Assembly (NCBI GenBank): GCA_016715505.1 | Contig: JADJZY010000003.1 | Span: 62,001-126,000, forward strand | Source: Bacteroidota bacterium | GTDB lineage: Bacteria > Bacteroidota > Bacteroidia > Chitinophagales > Chitinophagaceae | Direction of reading: 5' to 3' | DNA length: 64,000 bases | Part shown: positions 1 through 8,626 of the stretch, in pieces | How positions within the stretch are numbered: position 1 is the first letter of the stretch | Layout: each line of letters starts with the position of its first letter | Program-made: the position numbers and the translations under genes | The notes under the pieces: model-generated | What the model saw: the letters and a program-made list of their open reading frames with translations, nothing else | The model's database searches: none | Told to the model about the DNA's origin: nothing

Positions 1-129
1 GTAAAAATACGTATTATTTATTCAACGCACTAAAACCTCTCTGATGGAATACGAATTCCGAAACTTTCATGAAAAGCGCCTTTATACATTTCATGTGGTA
101 TAATACGACATACTTCTAAGCGTTCAGTT

Positions 130-423
130 TTAACTCGCTTTACGAATCATTTTTTCTATTTCCGAAGCCGGTACCACACCCGATTGTCGCCAAAATACTT
201 CTCCATTTTTAAACAAGATCAACGTGGGAATACTGCTCACCTGATAATCGCTGGCGATGCGCTGGTTTTTATCGACATCTATTTTTACAATAGTGGCCGC
301 CTCTCCAACTCTTTGTTTGGTTTCCTTCAAAATAACCGCCATCGTCTTGCACGGTCCGCACCAATCGGCATAAAAGTCGATCAATACAGGTTTGTCTTTG
401 TTGATGATTTCTTCGAATGTCAT
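130..423 (-). CDS. Thioredoxin
   Basis: Cytoplasmic thiol-disulfide oxidoreductase of 97 residues, close to the usual thioredoxin length. The active site WCGPCK is at residues 21-26 and the conserved cis-proline loop SSIPT ends at Pro66. No signal peptide is visible, so a cytoplasmic location is inferred. The ATG overlaps the stop of the upstream DUF6132 gene (ATGA), implying translational coupling in an operon with DUF2892 and rhodanese genes. The context suggests reduction of protein or sulfur-carrier thiols. Family assignment is secure; the specific partner is unknown. Confidence 0.95.
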   Translation of the reverse strand: MTFEEIINKDKPVLIDFYADWCGPCKTMAVILKETKQRVGEAATIVKIDVDKNQRIASDYQVSSIPTLILFKNGEVFWRQSGVVPASEIEKMIRKAS

Positions 424-625
424 GCTTTTTGTTTTTTATTGCTTTTGATCATATTCAACAAGAGTCCACCCATCACCGCTCCGTATAAAGTGCTGTTCAA
501 TGGACGTGAAGTGATGGCACAGGTACCGGAACACATCCAACGAATTTCCAGTATAGGTACCCTGACACGGCGCCTAAAATTACACCAATGATGGTGAATA
601 TATTTTCAAGAATGAACCTCTTCAT
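420..625 (-). CDS. DUF6132 small membrane protein, frameshifted
   Basis: Short membrane protein starting MKRFILENIF with a glycine-rich hydrophobic helix, then the family's Cys-rich motif (GTCAITSRPLNSTLYGAVMG) in another frame, ending in NKKQKA. The reading breaks at about 515-520, where the codons before GTC no longer fit; adding or removing a base restores a full DUF6132 protein of about 65 residues. It overlaps the DUF2892-like gene upstream and ends in ATGA with the thioredoxin start. The Cys-X-Cys region beside redox genes suggests a thiol-related membrane role, which is inference. A consensus error is more likely than a real pseudogene. Confidence 0.7.
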
Positions 626-842
626 ATTGAATCTCTTCGGTATTTGTGGATGTTTTGGTTCGCGGAGTATCACACGCTCCTGTACTACAACACCCTATAT
701 TGAATAAAGGCATCAGGGTAAATAAACCGCCCATGGCTACATAAGTCCATTGATGTACATAAAAGCCCTGAACAATGATGGCAATTCCCATGAGTAATCG
801 AATAACCCTCATTACTGACCATCTTGATTTGATTGCATGCAT
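606..842 (-). CDS. DUF2892-like (YgaP-type) inner-membrane protein with Cys-rich tail
   Basis: 78-residue protein with two hydrophobic segments (roughly residues 11-30 and 33-48) followed by NIGCCSTGACDTP and a polar tail. The fold and cysteine cluster resemble the membrane half of YgaP-type rhodanese proteins (DUF2892). Its 3' end overlaps the DUF6132 start by 20 bases. A second DUF2892 protein sits immediately upstream, so the pair may act together. Likely role is a membrane anchor or carrier in sulfur trafficking; this rests on family context, not on a known reaction. Confidence 0.7.
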   Translation of the reverse strand: MHAIKSRWSVMRVIRLLMGIAIIVQGFYVHQWTYVAMGGLFTLMPLFNIGCCSTGACDTPRTKTSTNTEEIQYEEVHS

Positions 843-893
843 ACTTTTTCCTATTTTTTTAAATGCACCTGTGTTAGCGCAAAACGACTCAAT

Positions 894-1103
894 TTACTGC
901 TGTTCCTTTTTGCCGGTATTAATACCAAATGGCAGATATAAGGGACAAAAGCTAATAAAAGCTGTTAATGCGAAAACGATGGCTAAAATGCCCAGTATAA
1001 TGGCCGTGGTTCCGGAAATGACATTGGTGAAATACATGATAGCAATCACGATGGCCATTAAAATCCGGATGGTTTTGTCTACAATACCCATATTTTTTTT
1101 CAT
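894..1103 (-). CDS. DUF2892 (YgaP-like transmembrane domain) protein
   Basis: 69-residue protein starting MKKNMGIVDKTIRI, the typical DUF2892 opening. Two transmembrane helices span about residues 13-30 and 33-50, followed by the conserved FCPLYLPFGIN motif containing one cysteine. In other bacteria this domain is fused to rhodanese (YgaP); here the rhodanese is the separate upstream gene. It lies between the rhodanese and the second DUF2892-like gene, all on the minus strand. Assignment to the family is firm, the substrate is unknown. Confidence 0.85.
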   Translation of the reverse strand: MKKNMGIVDKTIRILMAIVIAIMYFTNVISGTTAIILGILAIVFALTAFISFCPLYLPFGINTGKKEQQ

Positions 1104-1149
1104 GGTAAATTCGTTTTAAAGTGAAATGACGATTTGATTAAAATTTAAG

Positions 1150-1469
1150 TTACGACGCTTTCAGCAATTGCTGAACATTATTCCAGGTACCTCCATTAAA
1201 AACATTAGGAATACCTTGCTGATCCAAAAACCCTTTAGCCTGTGAACTGCGGGCGCCACTTCTACAAAATACCACCACACTTTTTCGTCCTTTTAGTTTG
1301 GCCAGTTGATTGGGCAAAGTATCCAAAGGAATATTCACGGCGCCTTTTACACTGCCTGAAGCAACTCCGAAGGGCTGCGCACATCTACAAGCAAGGCACC
1401 GTCCTGAATAGCCTGAACCAGAAAGGTATCCGGTTCAGAAGAAAATAAATTTTTAAGTAGTCCGAACAT
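1150..1469 (-). CDS. Rhodanese-like domain protein, frameshifted
   Basis: Single-domain rhodanese of about 105 residues. The N-terminus (MFGLLKNLFSS ... LLVDVRSPSE) is in one frame and the C-terminus (GAVNIPLDTLPNQL ... FCRSGARSSQA) in another. One missing base near 1358-1365 joins them into a full domain. The active-site loop CRSGAR holds the sulfur-accepting cysteine, so sulfurtransferase activity is expected. It heads the DUF2892/DUF6132/thioredoxin set and lies downstream of a Crp/Fnr regulator on the same strand, a common Bacteroidota grouping. The break is probably a sequencing error. Confidence 0.85.
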
Positions 1470-1618
1470 GGTTTAATTTTTTTGGATGATGAAATATCGT
1501 TTCTGAATGCAAAGGTCTGCCCTTATTCTTGCGTGCACAGCAACTTTTGTTACATAGTGCCCTTTTATTCGCCAAACGATCATCTCGTTTAAATCCCTGC
1601 TTACATCTCCAAAAACTT

Positions 1619-2242
1619 TTACTTCAGGGTAATTTTATGGCGTCCCAATTCCAGAACGCCTTGCTCTTCGAGTTGTTTGAGAAGCCGGGATACCAATACT
1701 CTCGCCGTGCCTAGTTCATTGGCTAATTGTTCATGCGTAATAGGTAGCACTTTTGAAGCACTCATTTTTTCTTTTCGCCTCAATAAATCAAGCAGGCGTT
1801 CATCTACTTTTTTAAAAGCAATCGCATTCACAACATCCAGTAATTCTTCAAAGCGTTTGTGATAAAGCTTAAAAATATAGTCTAACCACTCCGGAAAATC
1901 TTTCATAAAATGGACCACCTTGTCCATGGGCAATAAAAGTATTTCCACATCTTCATCGGCTTCAGCTCTTACTTTACTGGTTTCGTGATGCAGTCCACCC
2001 AAAAATGACATGATGCAGCTTTCACCAGCCCGTACATAATAAATCAATAGTTCTCGTCCCTCTTCATCGGCTCGCAAAACTTTCAGGGCTCCTTTGGTAA
2101 CAATGGGTATTGCCCGGATATAGGCATTCTCCTGAAGAATAACAGTACCTGCGGGAAACTCCTTGCAGACCGCATGTTCATACAAAGCCTCCCGCAAAGC
2201 CGGTGAAGATTTAAATTCGTGCATATGTTCCAGTAAGTCCAT
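1619..2242 (-). CDS. Crp/Fnr-family transcriptional regulator
   Basis: 207 residues: a cyclic-nucleotide-binding-type beta-barrel (about residues 15-125) and a C-terminal winged helix (about 145-207) with recognition region THEQLANELGTARVLVSRLL. There is no Fnr-type N-terminal Cys cluster, so a direct Fe-S oxygen sensor is unlikely; the effector is unknown. It stands upstream of the rhodanese/thioredoxin genes on the same strand and may control them. The start ATG follows a good promoter candidate by about 40 bases. Confidence 0.9.
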   Translation of the reverse strand: MDLLEHMHEFKSSPALREALYEHAVCKEFPAGTVILQENAYIRAIPIVTKGALKVLRADEEGRELLIYYVRAGESCIMSFLGGLHHETSKVRAEADEDVEILLLPMDKVVHFMKDFPEWLDYIFKLYHKRFEELLDVVNAIAFKKVDERLLDLLRRKEKMSASKVLPITHEQLANELGTARVLVSRLLKQLEEQGVLELGRHKITLK

Positions 2243-2284
2243 TTGAATAGATTTGAAGTGATGTAATCATCTTGATAAACCCAT

Positions 2285-2317
2285 CAAAGATATTGTTCTT
2301 CCTTTTTGCTAGTTCAA
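2285..2317 (-). promoter_or_regulatory. Promoter of the Crp/Fnr gene
   Basis: On the minus strand a Bacteroidota -7 element TATCTTTG (2285-2292) is preceded at 22 bases by a TTG -33 element (2315-2317). The spacing is slightly longer than the usual 19-21. Confidence 0.55.
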
Positions 2318-2417
2318 TTCTCTGACCTTTTCGTTCTCCGCATTTTAAGCGATCAACTTAAGTTTGATTTAGGTTTTGATTTCTCGTGGATGAATTATTT
2401 TTACTGAAAATATTTTT

Positions 2418-2792
2418 ATGTCACACGCAATCAGTTGGTTTGAAATCCCCAGCGCGGATATCCAAAAGCCACCCAATTTTACGAAACCAGTTTTGACACC
2501 CAATTATTTCCGATGGTCATGGGTGAATTGCTCATGCGGGTATTTCCGGTTGAAGATATGAATACCGAAATTTCGGGAGCAATTGTCTCTGGGGGTGATT
2601 TCCATAAACCTTCTTCTTCCGATGGGGTTTTAATCTATCTCAATGCCAATGGCCGTATGGATCAAATACTCGGAAAAGTGCCGGAAGCTGGTGGATCGGT
2701 GATGGTACCTAAAGCACAAATCAGTCCGGAACATGGTTATGGCCGTCATTCTGGATACCGAAGGCAATCGAATCGGTTTACATTCGGCTTAA
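2418..2792 (+). CDS. VOC-family (glyoxalase-like) protein, multiply frameshifted
   Basis: Reads as a small VOC superfamily protein: MSHAISWFEIP at the start, then MGELLMRVFPVEDM, SGAIVSGGDFHKPSSSDG, LIYLNANGRMDQIL and ISPEHGYGRH, ending in GNRIGLHSA. These pieces lie in different frames; indels near 2470-2510 and 2730-2760 are needed to join them. The length (about 122 residues) matches single-domain VOC proteins of Bacteroidota. The metal-ligand pattern and enzymatic role cannot be set from a broken reading. The ATG at 2418 fits the canonical N-terminus. Confidence 0.65.
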
Positions 2793-2823
2793 TGAACTTC
2801 AAGTAATTGCGTTTGAAGCTTTT

Positions 2824-3574
2824 TTATGGATAAATGGTAATTTAGGTGAAGCCAGCCCGGATAATTTGGGATAACTCAGCGACGTCTTTTGTTTTTTAAG
2901 GCAACGCATCCATCGGTCCAATTATGTTTCATATCAATCACGTTATCGCCATTCAACCAAATACCGTGTATACCCACATTGCCGCCTATTCGGGCTGATT
3001 CAGGAATCAAACGATTGGCTTTGGCATTTTCAAAAATGCGCCTCGACTCTTCGTTGGGATAATCCAGTAACATAAATTTCTCCCATTTATCATGATCCTT
3101 GACATTTAAAATGGTGAAAGTGCCTTCAGGAGTGCGCCTGTCGCCTTCTTGCATTTTTTGTTGGGTACAATTCGGACCAAACACACATTTATAAGCCGTG
3201 AGTAATTTGCCTTTATGGTAAACCTGTAAACGGTATTTCGATTTGTACACTTTGAGCTGCACCGAATCTTTGTTAATGGTATCCGGACTAAAAGGACGGT
3301 TCAAAACAGCAGGCACGACATAAGTTGTGGTTTGGTCTTTCTTCCGGATTGGTCCATTCCATGCTCCACTTTATTGCCCTTGCTGTCATAAGTCACAACA
3401 TTGACACTGGTTTTTTATAGGCTTTATAAGCTTCCGACTTCGCTTTCTGTATCGAATCTGCAATTTGTTTATTTCTGGCAGGTATTGTTTCAAGCGCGTA
3501 GAGTCGGATTGCCGTTGTTGCGTGCCCAGGTCATAGGTTAAAGCCAACAAACAACAAACAGTCCAGCATATCAC
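2824..3574 (-). CDS. L,D-transpeptidase (YkuD domain), frameshifted
   Basis: The catalytic domain is clear: VQLKVYKSKYRLQVYHKGKL, GDRRTPEGTF, then IGGNVGIHGIW and the catalytic motif HNWTDGCVAL with the active cysteine. It acts in the periplasm, cross-linking peptidoglycan or anchoring proteins to it. The N-terminal part (SDSTRLKQYLPEINK, then KKPVSMLVTYDSKGNKVEH) and the C-terminal tail (KDVAEL onward, ending near 2824) lie in other frames, so at least three indels interrupt it. The N-terminal boundary is uncertain; a hydrophobic stretch CWTVCCLLAL near 3560 suggests a signal sequence. Confidence 0.8.
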
Positions 3575-3595
3575 CCAAGTTTATACTTCCCCCAT

Positions 3596-3868
3596 GTTCT
3601 TCGCTCAAATATAAGTTGTGATTTCAAATTTCTAGTCTCAATTTTCTGTTAAGTGAATCTGCTTTTCCTGTCGCTTTCATCAGAATAAGTATTTGATTCA
3701 AAAGCCTGCCTGATTTCCGGATTTTGTCCCCAAATTCCGCGATAGGATTTTTGGAAAGAAAATTTTCTAGCGTTAGTTGGTCTCGTTAATTTTAACGAGA
3801 CGATTTCGTATTTGTTGTGAGCCTTTTGCAAAAGGTGGATATACAAATACTTCATCGTTTCGGCATTT
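3596..3868. other. Intergenic segment with weak ORF
   Basis: Between the transpeptidase and the methyltransferase. A 68-codon minus-strand ORF (3649-3855) has no recognisable family or start context, so it is not called as a gene. The only clear structure is a perfect hairpin at 3780-3801. Confidence 0.4.
3780..3801. repeat. Perfect 10-bp inverted repeat with 2-base centre
   Basis: GTCTCGTTAA - TT - TTAACGAGAC. It is fully symmetrical with no adjacent T-run, so it is more like a protein-binding palindrome or mRNA hairpin than an intrinsic terminator. Function unknown. Confidence 0.6.
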
Positions 3869-4408
3869 CTAATGCTGAATTTGGGTTAGGTGCGTTTTTA
3901 AAAAATCCCAAAGTACAATGCCCGCACTCACGGTCACATTGAGCGAATGTTTACTACCTGCCTGGGGTATTTCAATCACGGCATCGCACACCTTTAATAC
4001 TTCCTCATCCACCCCATCTACTTCATTTCAAAAATGAGGGCCGTTTTTTCTCCGGCCAGAAAAGGATAATCTTCCAGTGAAATACTGTTGTGGGTTTGCT
4101 CCACCGCAACTACTTTATATTGTGTTGATTTGAGTTGTTGTACCGCTTCCAAAGTCGATTCAAAAATATTGCCAGTTAACCGTTTCTGTAGCACCTAAGG
4201 CCGTTTTTTGGATATCGCGGTGAGGAGGTCGTGGGGTATATCCACATAAATAAATTGCCTCGATCAAAAAGCTATCGGCCGTCCGGAAAACCGATCCCAC
4301 ATTATTCATGCTTCGAACCTGATCCAAAACAACAATCAGTGGATTTTTGGCGGCCTCTTTAAAGGCATCAGTACTCATTCGCTCCAGCTCGGGCATTGAT
4401 TTTTTCAT
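3869..4408 (-). CDS. SpoU/TrmH-family RNA methyltransferase, frameshifted
   Basis: N-terminal MKKSMPELERM ... VVLDQVRSMNNVGSVFRTAD is SPOUT motif 1. Motif 2 (ALIF-NEVDGVDEEV) and motif 3 (IEIPQAGSKHSLNVTVSAGI) follow in other frames. Indels near 4165 and 4030 break the reading; repaired, the protein is about 180 residues, normal for single-domain SpoU proteins. It would 2'-O-methylate a tRNA or rRNA ribose using S-adenosylmethionine; the exact target is not deducible. It is divergent from pheS across a 148-base gap. Confidence 0.85.
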
Positions 4409-4520
4409 GATTCTTGAATTTTCCGAACTGGTGAAATTAAGTCAATATGAAGATACTATCCCGGAGGGCCCTAAAAAATGCTTCCTTGCCTGACTTAAGT
4501 CCGAACAAATTCCCGGCAGC

Positions 4521-4552
4521 TTGCACTCTTTACGCAATCCTTCTTACTTTTG
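4521..4552 (+). promoter_or_regulatory. Promoter of pheS
   Basis: TTG (-33, 4521-4523), 21-base spacer, TACTTTTG (-7, 4545-4552). The -7 element ends only 4 bases before the pheS ATG, so the transcript would be leaderless or nearly so. Confidence 0.5.
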
Positions 4553-4556
4553 CGGC

Positions 4557-5583
4557 ATGCAGGAAATTCTGGATAAAATAGCCGCATTGCGCAAAGAAAT
4601 AGAGGATGCCCTCCCGCCAATGCGGATGAAACGGAAAACTACCGGATTCGTTTTAGGATCTAAAGGTTTGGTCAAGCAGCTCATGAGCGAAATGAAAATG
4701 TTTCTGCTGATTTGCGCAAGGATTTTGGTGCCCGATTAAATGAATTTAAACAATTTGCCGAAGAACGTTATGATGCCTATAAAACCAGCATCAAGATTCT
4801 TCTTCCCAAATACTTCGCAAAAAATCGATCATACTTTACCGCCATTACCTTCCGAAACAGGCGCTCGCCACCCGGTTTCACTGACTATGGACCGGATGAT
4901 TTCTATTTTGAAAAAATAGGGTTCACCGTTGCTGAAGGTCCGGAAATCGAAGATGACTGGCATAATTTTACCGCGCTCAATTTGCTGAAAACCATCCTGC
5001 CCGAGATATGCAGGATACGTTTTACATTTCCAAAAATCCGGATTGGCTGCTTCGAACCCATACCAGTAGTGTACAGGTTAGGGTCATGAAAGAAGGTAAA
5101 TTACCCATCCGCCAAATTTTTCCGGGAAGGGTTTACCGCAACTAAACCATCTCCGCCCGGGCACACTGCTTTTTTCATCAGGTAGAAGGGCTTTACATCG
5201 ATGAAAATGTTTCCTTTGCGGATCTGAAACAAACCCTTTATTATTTCGTGAAAGAAATGTTTGGTCCGGAAGTCCGCGTTCGATTCCGACCCTCTTATTT
5301 CCCGTTTACCGAACCCAGTGCCGAAATGGATGTAAGCTGTTTTATTTGTGATAGTAAAGGCTGTAATGTGTGTAAACATACCGGCTGGGTAGAGATTCTG
5401 GGTTGTGGAATGGTACATCCTCAGGTATTAAAAAATTGTGGCATTGATCCGGAAAAATATACCGGTTTCGCATGGGGTATGGGAGTCGAACGAACCACCA
5501 TGATGCAATATGGTATTCGCGATATTCGTATCCTATCGGAAAATGATATTCGCTTCCTGGCTCAGTTTAAGGGGGTAATGTAA
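4557..5583 (+). CDS. pheS: Phenylalanine--tRNA ligase alpha subunit, multiply frameshifted
   Basis: Class II synthetase alpha subunit. Recognisable blocks in order: MQEILDKIAALRKEIE with the coiled-coil start, LGSKGLVKQLMSEMK, GFTVAEGPEIEDDWHNFTALN (motif 2 region), VRFRPSYFPFTEPSAEMDVSC, WVEILGCGMVHPQVL and the C-terminal FAWGMGVERTTMMQYGIRDIR (motif 3). The last 112 codons are intact; upstream the frame changes several times between about 4610 and 5250. Repaired length is about 340 residues, as expected. It would charge tRNA-Phe with PheT, which is not in the window. The 3' end abuts the next gene as TAATG. Confidence 0.9.
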
Positions 5584-6563
5584 TGCTTCGGATTTTACTC
5601 ACCGGTGCTTCCGGTTTACTCGGTCAACATGTGTTGCAATCACTCACCAATGAGGGGCATCAGGTGGTAGCCACTTACCGGAATCAACTCCCAAAATTCT
5701 TTATTTCCTTTCGTGAAGATTTAGTTCAATGGGTGCCGTGTGACATTTGCGATATCACCAGCCTACTGCCTGTCATGGAGCATTTTGATGTCGTGATTCA
5801 TGCGGCCGCCATGGTTTCGTACGATCCCAGAGATGAAGATGCGCTGATGCTGAATAATATCGAAGGCACAGCCAATGTTGTAAATGCATGTTTGCATGCC
5901 GGAATCCAAAAACTTATTTTTATCAGTTCGATTGCAAGTATCGGTAAGGCCGGCAGCGGGCAAAGCAGCGATGAGTTGACCCCATACGATGAAAAAGAGC
6001 AAAGCTCCAATTATGGACGTAGTAAGTTTTTAGCCGAGATGGAAGTATGGCGCGGGCAGGCTGAAGGTTTGAATGTGCTCATTCTTAACCCGGGAATTAT
6101 TTTGGGCGAAGGCGATGAACAACGAAGTAGCAGCAACCTGTTTAAAATAGTGGCCGGTGGTTTTCCTTTCTACACCCGGGGAAGTACAGCCTGGGTGGAT
6201 GTGAAAGACATTACCCGGGTGATTCTTACCTTTTTGAATCGTGAAGAGGGATGGAATGAACGTTATATACTCATTTCAGAAAATCTGAACTTTAAAGATG
6301 TTTTTACACAAATGGCCGTCGAAATGGGCGTTAAGCCTCCACATGTTTTTGCCGGTCCCTGGCTCACCGCCATCGTTTGGCGCTTATCGTATTTAAAAAC
6401 CTTATTGTTTGGCGGGCAGGCTACCATTACGAAGGAAACGGCTCACAGTGCCCAATCGATTGCCAGTTTCGATAATAGCAAAATATTACGCACATTGCCC
6501 GGTTTTCAATTTAATCCCATCGCGGATACCATCCGAAGAGTGGTTCGTTGGCGCAAGCAGTAG
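5583..6563 (+). CDS. NAD(P)-dependent epimerase/dehydratase (extended SDR)
   Basis: 326-residue intact SDR. The Rossmann motif GASGLLG has its glycines at residues 8, 11 and 14; SSIAS carries the catalytic serine region and YGRSK the Tyr-x-x-x-Lys pair. The closest families by pattern are dihydroflavonol-4-reductase/nucleoside-sugar epimerase types. The start overlaps the pheS stop by one base, so the genes are co-transcribed. The substrate is not evident; the following glycosyltransferase and NeuB genes allow, but do not prove, a role in sugar metabolism. Confidence 0.85.
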   Translation: MLRILLTGASGLLGQHVLQSLTNEGHQVVATYRNQLPKFFISFREDLVQWVPCDICDITSLLPVMEHFDVVIHAAAMVSYDPRDEDALMLNNIEGTANVVNACLHAGIQKLIFISSIASIGKAGSGQSSDELTPYDEKEQSSNYGRSKFLAEMEVWRGQAEGLNVLILNPGIILGEGDEQRSSSNLFKIVAGGFPFYTRGSTAWVDVKDITRVILTFLNREEGWNERYILISENLNFKDVFTQMAVEMGVKPPHVFAGPWLTAIVWRLSYLKTLLFGGQATITKETAHSAQSIASFDNSKILRTLPGFQFNPIADTIRRVVRWRKQ

Positions 6564-6621
6564 TCCTTTGATTTTATTATGAGCGATTCAGCTATTTTTA
6601 CATGCTCAAACCTATTCCCTC

Positions 6622-7534
6622 TTGAACATTGATCCCAATTTCAGGCCCCAATCTGCCACTGCTTTTTTTACTGTGGTTCACCCGGGGAATATGCCTTTTT
6701 TCTCCTGTTTTTTAGACAGTTTGTCCAGGCAAAGCAATCAGGATTTTGATCTCCTGTTATTCAATGATAGTGTACCAAACCATGAACTAGCCGAGCAAAT
6801 TCAACGCCATTCGGGACTAAATACACTTGTTGTAGATGTGAAAGGTCGTATTGCTTCGATTCGTAAACAAGGGCTTGAATGCTTGAAACAATTTCCTGAA
6901 TATCAAAACATCATTTTCGGAGATAGTGACGATTTTTTTTCGGATAATCTAATCGATAGCAGCATATCAGGACTAAAAAATTACGATATGCTGATTCGGG
7001 ATTTAAACATCGTGGATGAACAAGGTAAACTACTCATCCCTCATTTTTGGGAGGGCGCCTAAAACACGGATTTGAGCCGGATATTGACTTTCTGCTCGAC
7101 CAGAATGTCTTGGGCTTGGGTAATGTTGCCATGCGCAGTTCCTGCCTGCAAGTTTATGCTATTGATGAAGATCATGCGGTTGTAGACTGGACAATCTTCT
7201 GTTCAATGCTTTTAGGGCAAGCGCATTTACACATTTATTTTGATAGCGAGGTACAGACGTATTATCGTCAACATGCAGACAATATTGCCGGACTGACACA
7301 ATGCAATCCGGAAAAAATTGAACAAGCCCGACAAGTCAAAATAAAACATTATGCCTTTTACTAAAACAAATCCATATTCATCATCCACAGTATGCTCAGA
7401 TACAGCAAAGATTGAATTTAATGCAGTCGGCTGAACATTTGATTCAGGATTTGGATTATCTTGCCGCACTCACCAAAGGCAGGCCATTTTGGTGGGAAAT
7501 AGCAAAACTAAAACCCGGGCTTCTTCCGGAATAG
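6622..7534 (+). CDS. Family 2-like glycosyltransferase, frameshifted
   Basis: GT-A fold signs: FFTVVHPGNMPFFSCFLDSL, SRQSNQDFDLLLFNDS, and the acidic GDSDDFFSD motif expected to bind metal and nucleotide-sugar. Later blocks (LDQNVLGLGNVAMR, YYRQHADNIAGL, then LIQDLDYLAALTKGRPFWWE) continue in other frames; breaks lie near 7055 and 7365. No ATG fits the first frame: an in-frame TTG is at 6622, while an ATG at about 6580 sits one frame away, so the true start may precede another indel. Repaired length is about 300 residues. Acceptor unknown. Confidence 0.75.
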
Positions 7535-7553
7535 CGCAACAAATCATCGAAAC

Positions 7554-8616
7554 ATGAAACACGAAATTCAACTTACCCGCGAAAAAAATATTTCAATTTT
7601 GCGAACCGTATATCATTGCAGAAATTGGCGCAAATCATAATGGCGACATGGACCTCGCCAAACAAATGATTGACAGCGCGGTGGCTGCAGGAGCAGATGC
7701 GGTGAAGTTTCAGTCCTGGACCCCGGAATCACTTATTGCCAGGGAGGAATACGACAAGAATCAGAAATATGACGATTCACCCAAAAACATTTTGGATCTC
7801 TTGAAGAAATGGTGACCAAATATTATTTGCGGGAAGATCAACATCATTTACTCAATGATTACTGTCAACAAATTGGCGTTGATTTTTGCTCCACACCGTT
7901 TTCTGAATCCGAGGCTGATTTGCTGGAGTCATTGAATATTCCTTTCTATAAAATTGCTTCGATGGATGTCAACAATTTTCGTTTGCTCGATGATGTGGCC
8001 CGCCGGGGAAAACCGGTGGTGATTTCGACCGGAATGTCAACAATTTCAGAAATTGAACAAGCCGTCAAAGTGATAGAAAAAGCGGGAAATGATAACATTG
8101 CCCTTTTACATTGTATTTCTATTTATCCTCCATTGTACGAAGACATTCATTTGCGAAACATTGAAATGTTGTTCCAAACTTTTTGGTTATCCGGTAGGCT
8201 TCTCTGATCATACCATTGGTTTTTCTATTCCTTTGGCTCCGTAGCTTTAGGAGCATGTATCATTGAAAAACATTTTACAACGGATAAAAATTTACCCGGC
8301 TGGGATCATGGAAATTTCTGCTGATCCGGATGAGATGAAACTGATTGCCAGAGAATCAAAAAATATTATTCGTTCATTGGGTCAATCACAACGCATTGTA
8401 TCGGATGCTGAAGAACAAAAGAAACTAAAATTCCGACGCAGTATTATTTTAAAACGAGCCATGAAAGCAGGCGAAGTAATTCAGGATGCAGACCTAACGT
8501 TTAAACGTCCGGGTAACGGAATTGCACCTAATGAAAGCAAATACCTGATTGGTCAGAAACTTCGTCACGATTTGCCTGCAGATTCGGTACTAAGATGGGA
8601 AGATCTGAGCCGCTAA
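7554..8616 (+). CDS. N-acetylneuraminate synthase family protein (NeuB-like), frameshifted
   Basis: Aldol-type condensation of phosphoenolpyruvate with a hexosamine derivative to make a nonulosonic acid (sialic, legionaminic or pseudaminic type) is the family reaction. Visible blocks: IIAEIGANHNGDMDLAKQMI, AVKFQSWTPESL, FCSTPFSESEADLLESL, YKIASMDVNN, VISTGMSTISEIE, LHCISIYPP, FSDHTIGFSIPL and IIEKHFTT. A C-terminal SAF (antifreeze-like) domain runs RRSIILKRAMKAGEVI ... IGQKLRHDLPA. The frame breaks near 7605, 7790, 8180 and 8245-8310. The preceding glycosyltransferase suggests surface-glycan work. Which nonulosonate it makes cannot be told. Confidence 0.85.
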
Positions 8617-8626
8617 TTAGATTGTT

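Noticed and set aside
3649..3855. Minus-strand 68-codon ORF as a gene
   Set aside because: No homology recognised, ambiguous reading frame, and it contains the perfect palindrome.
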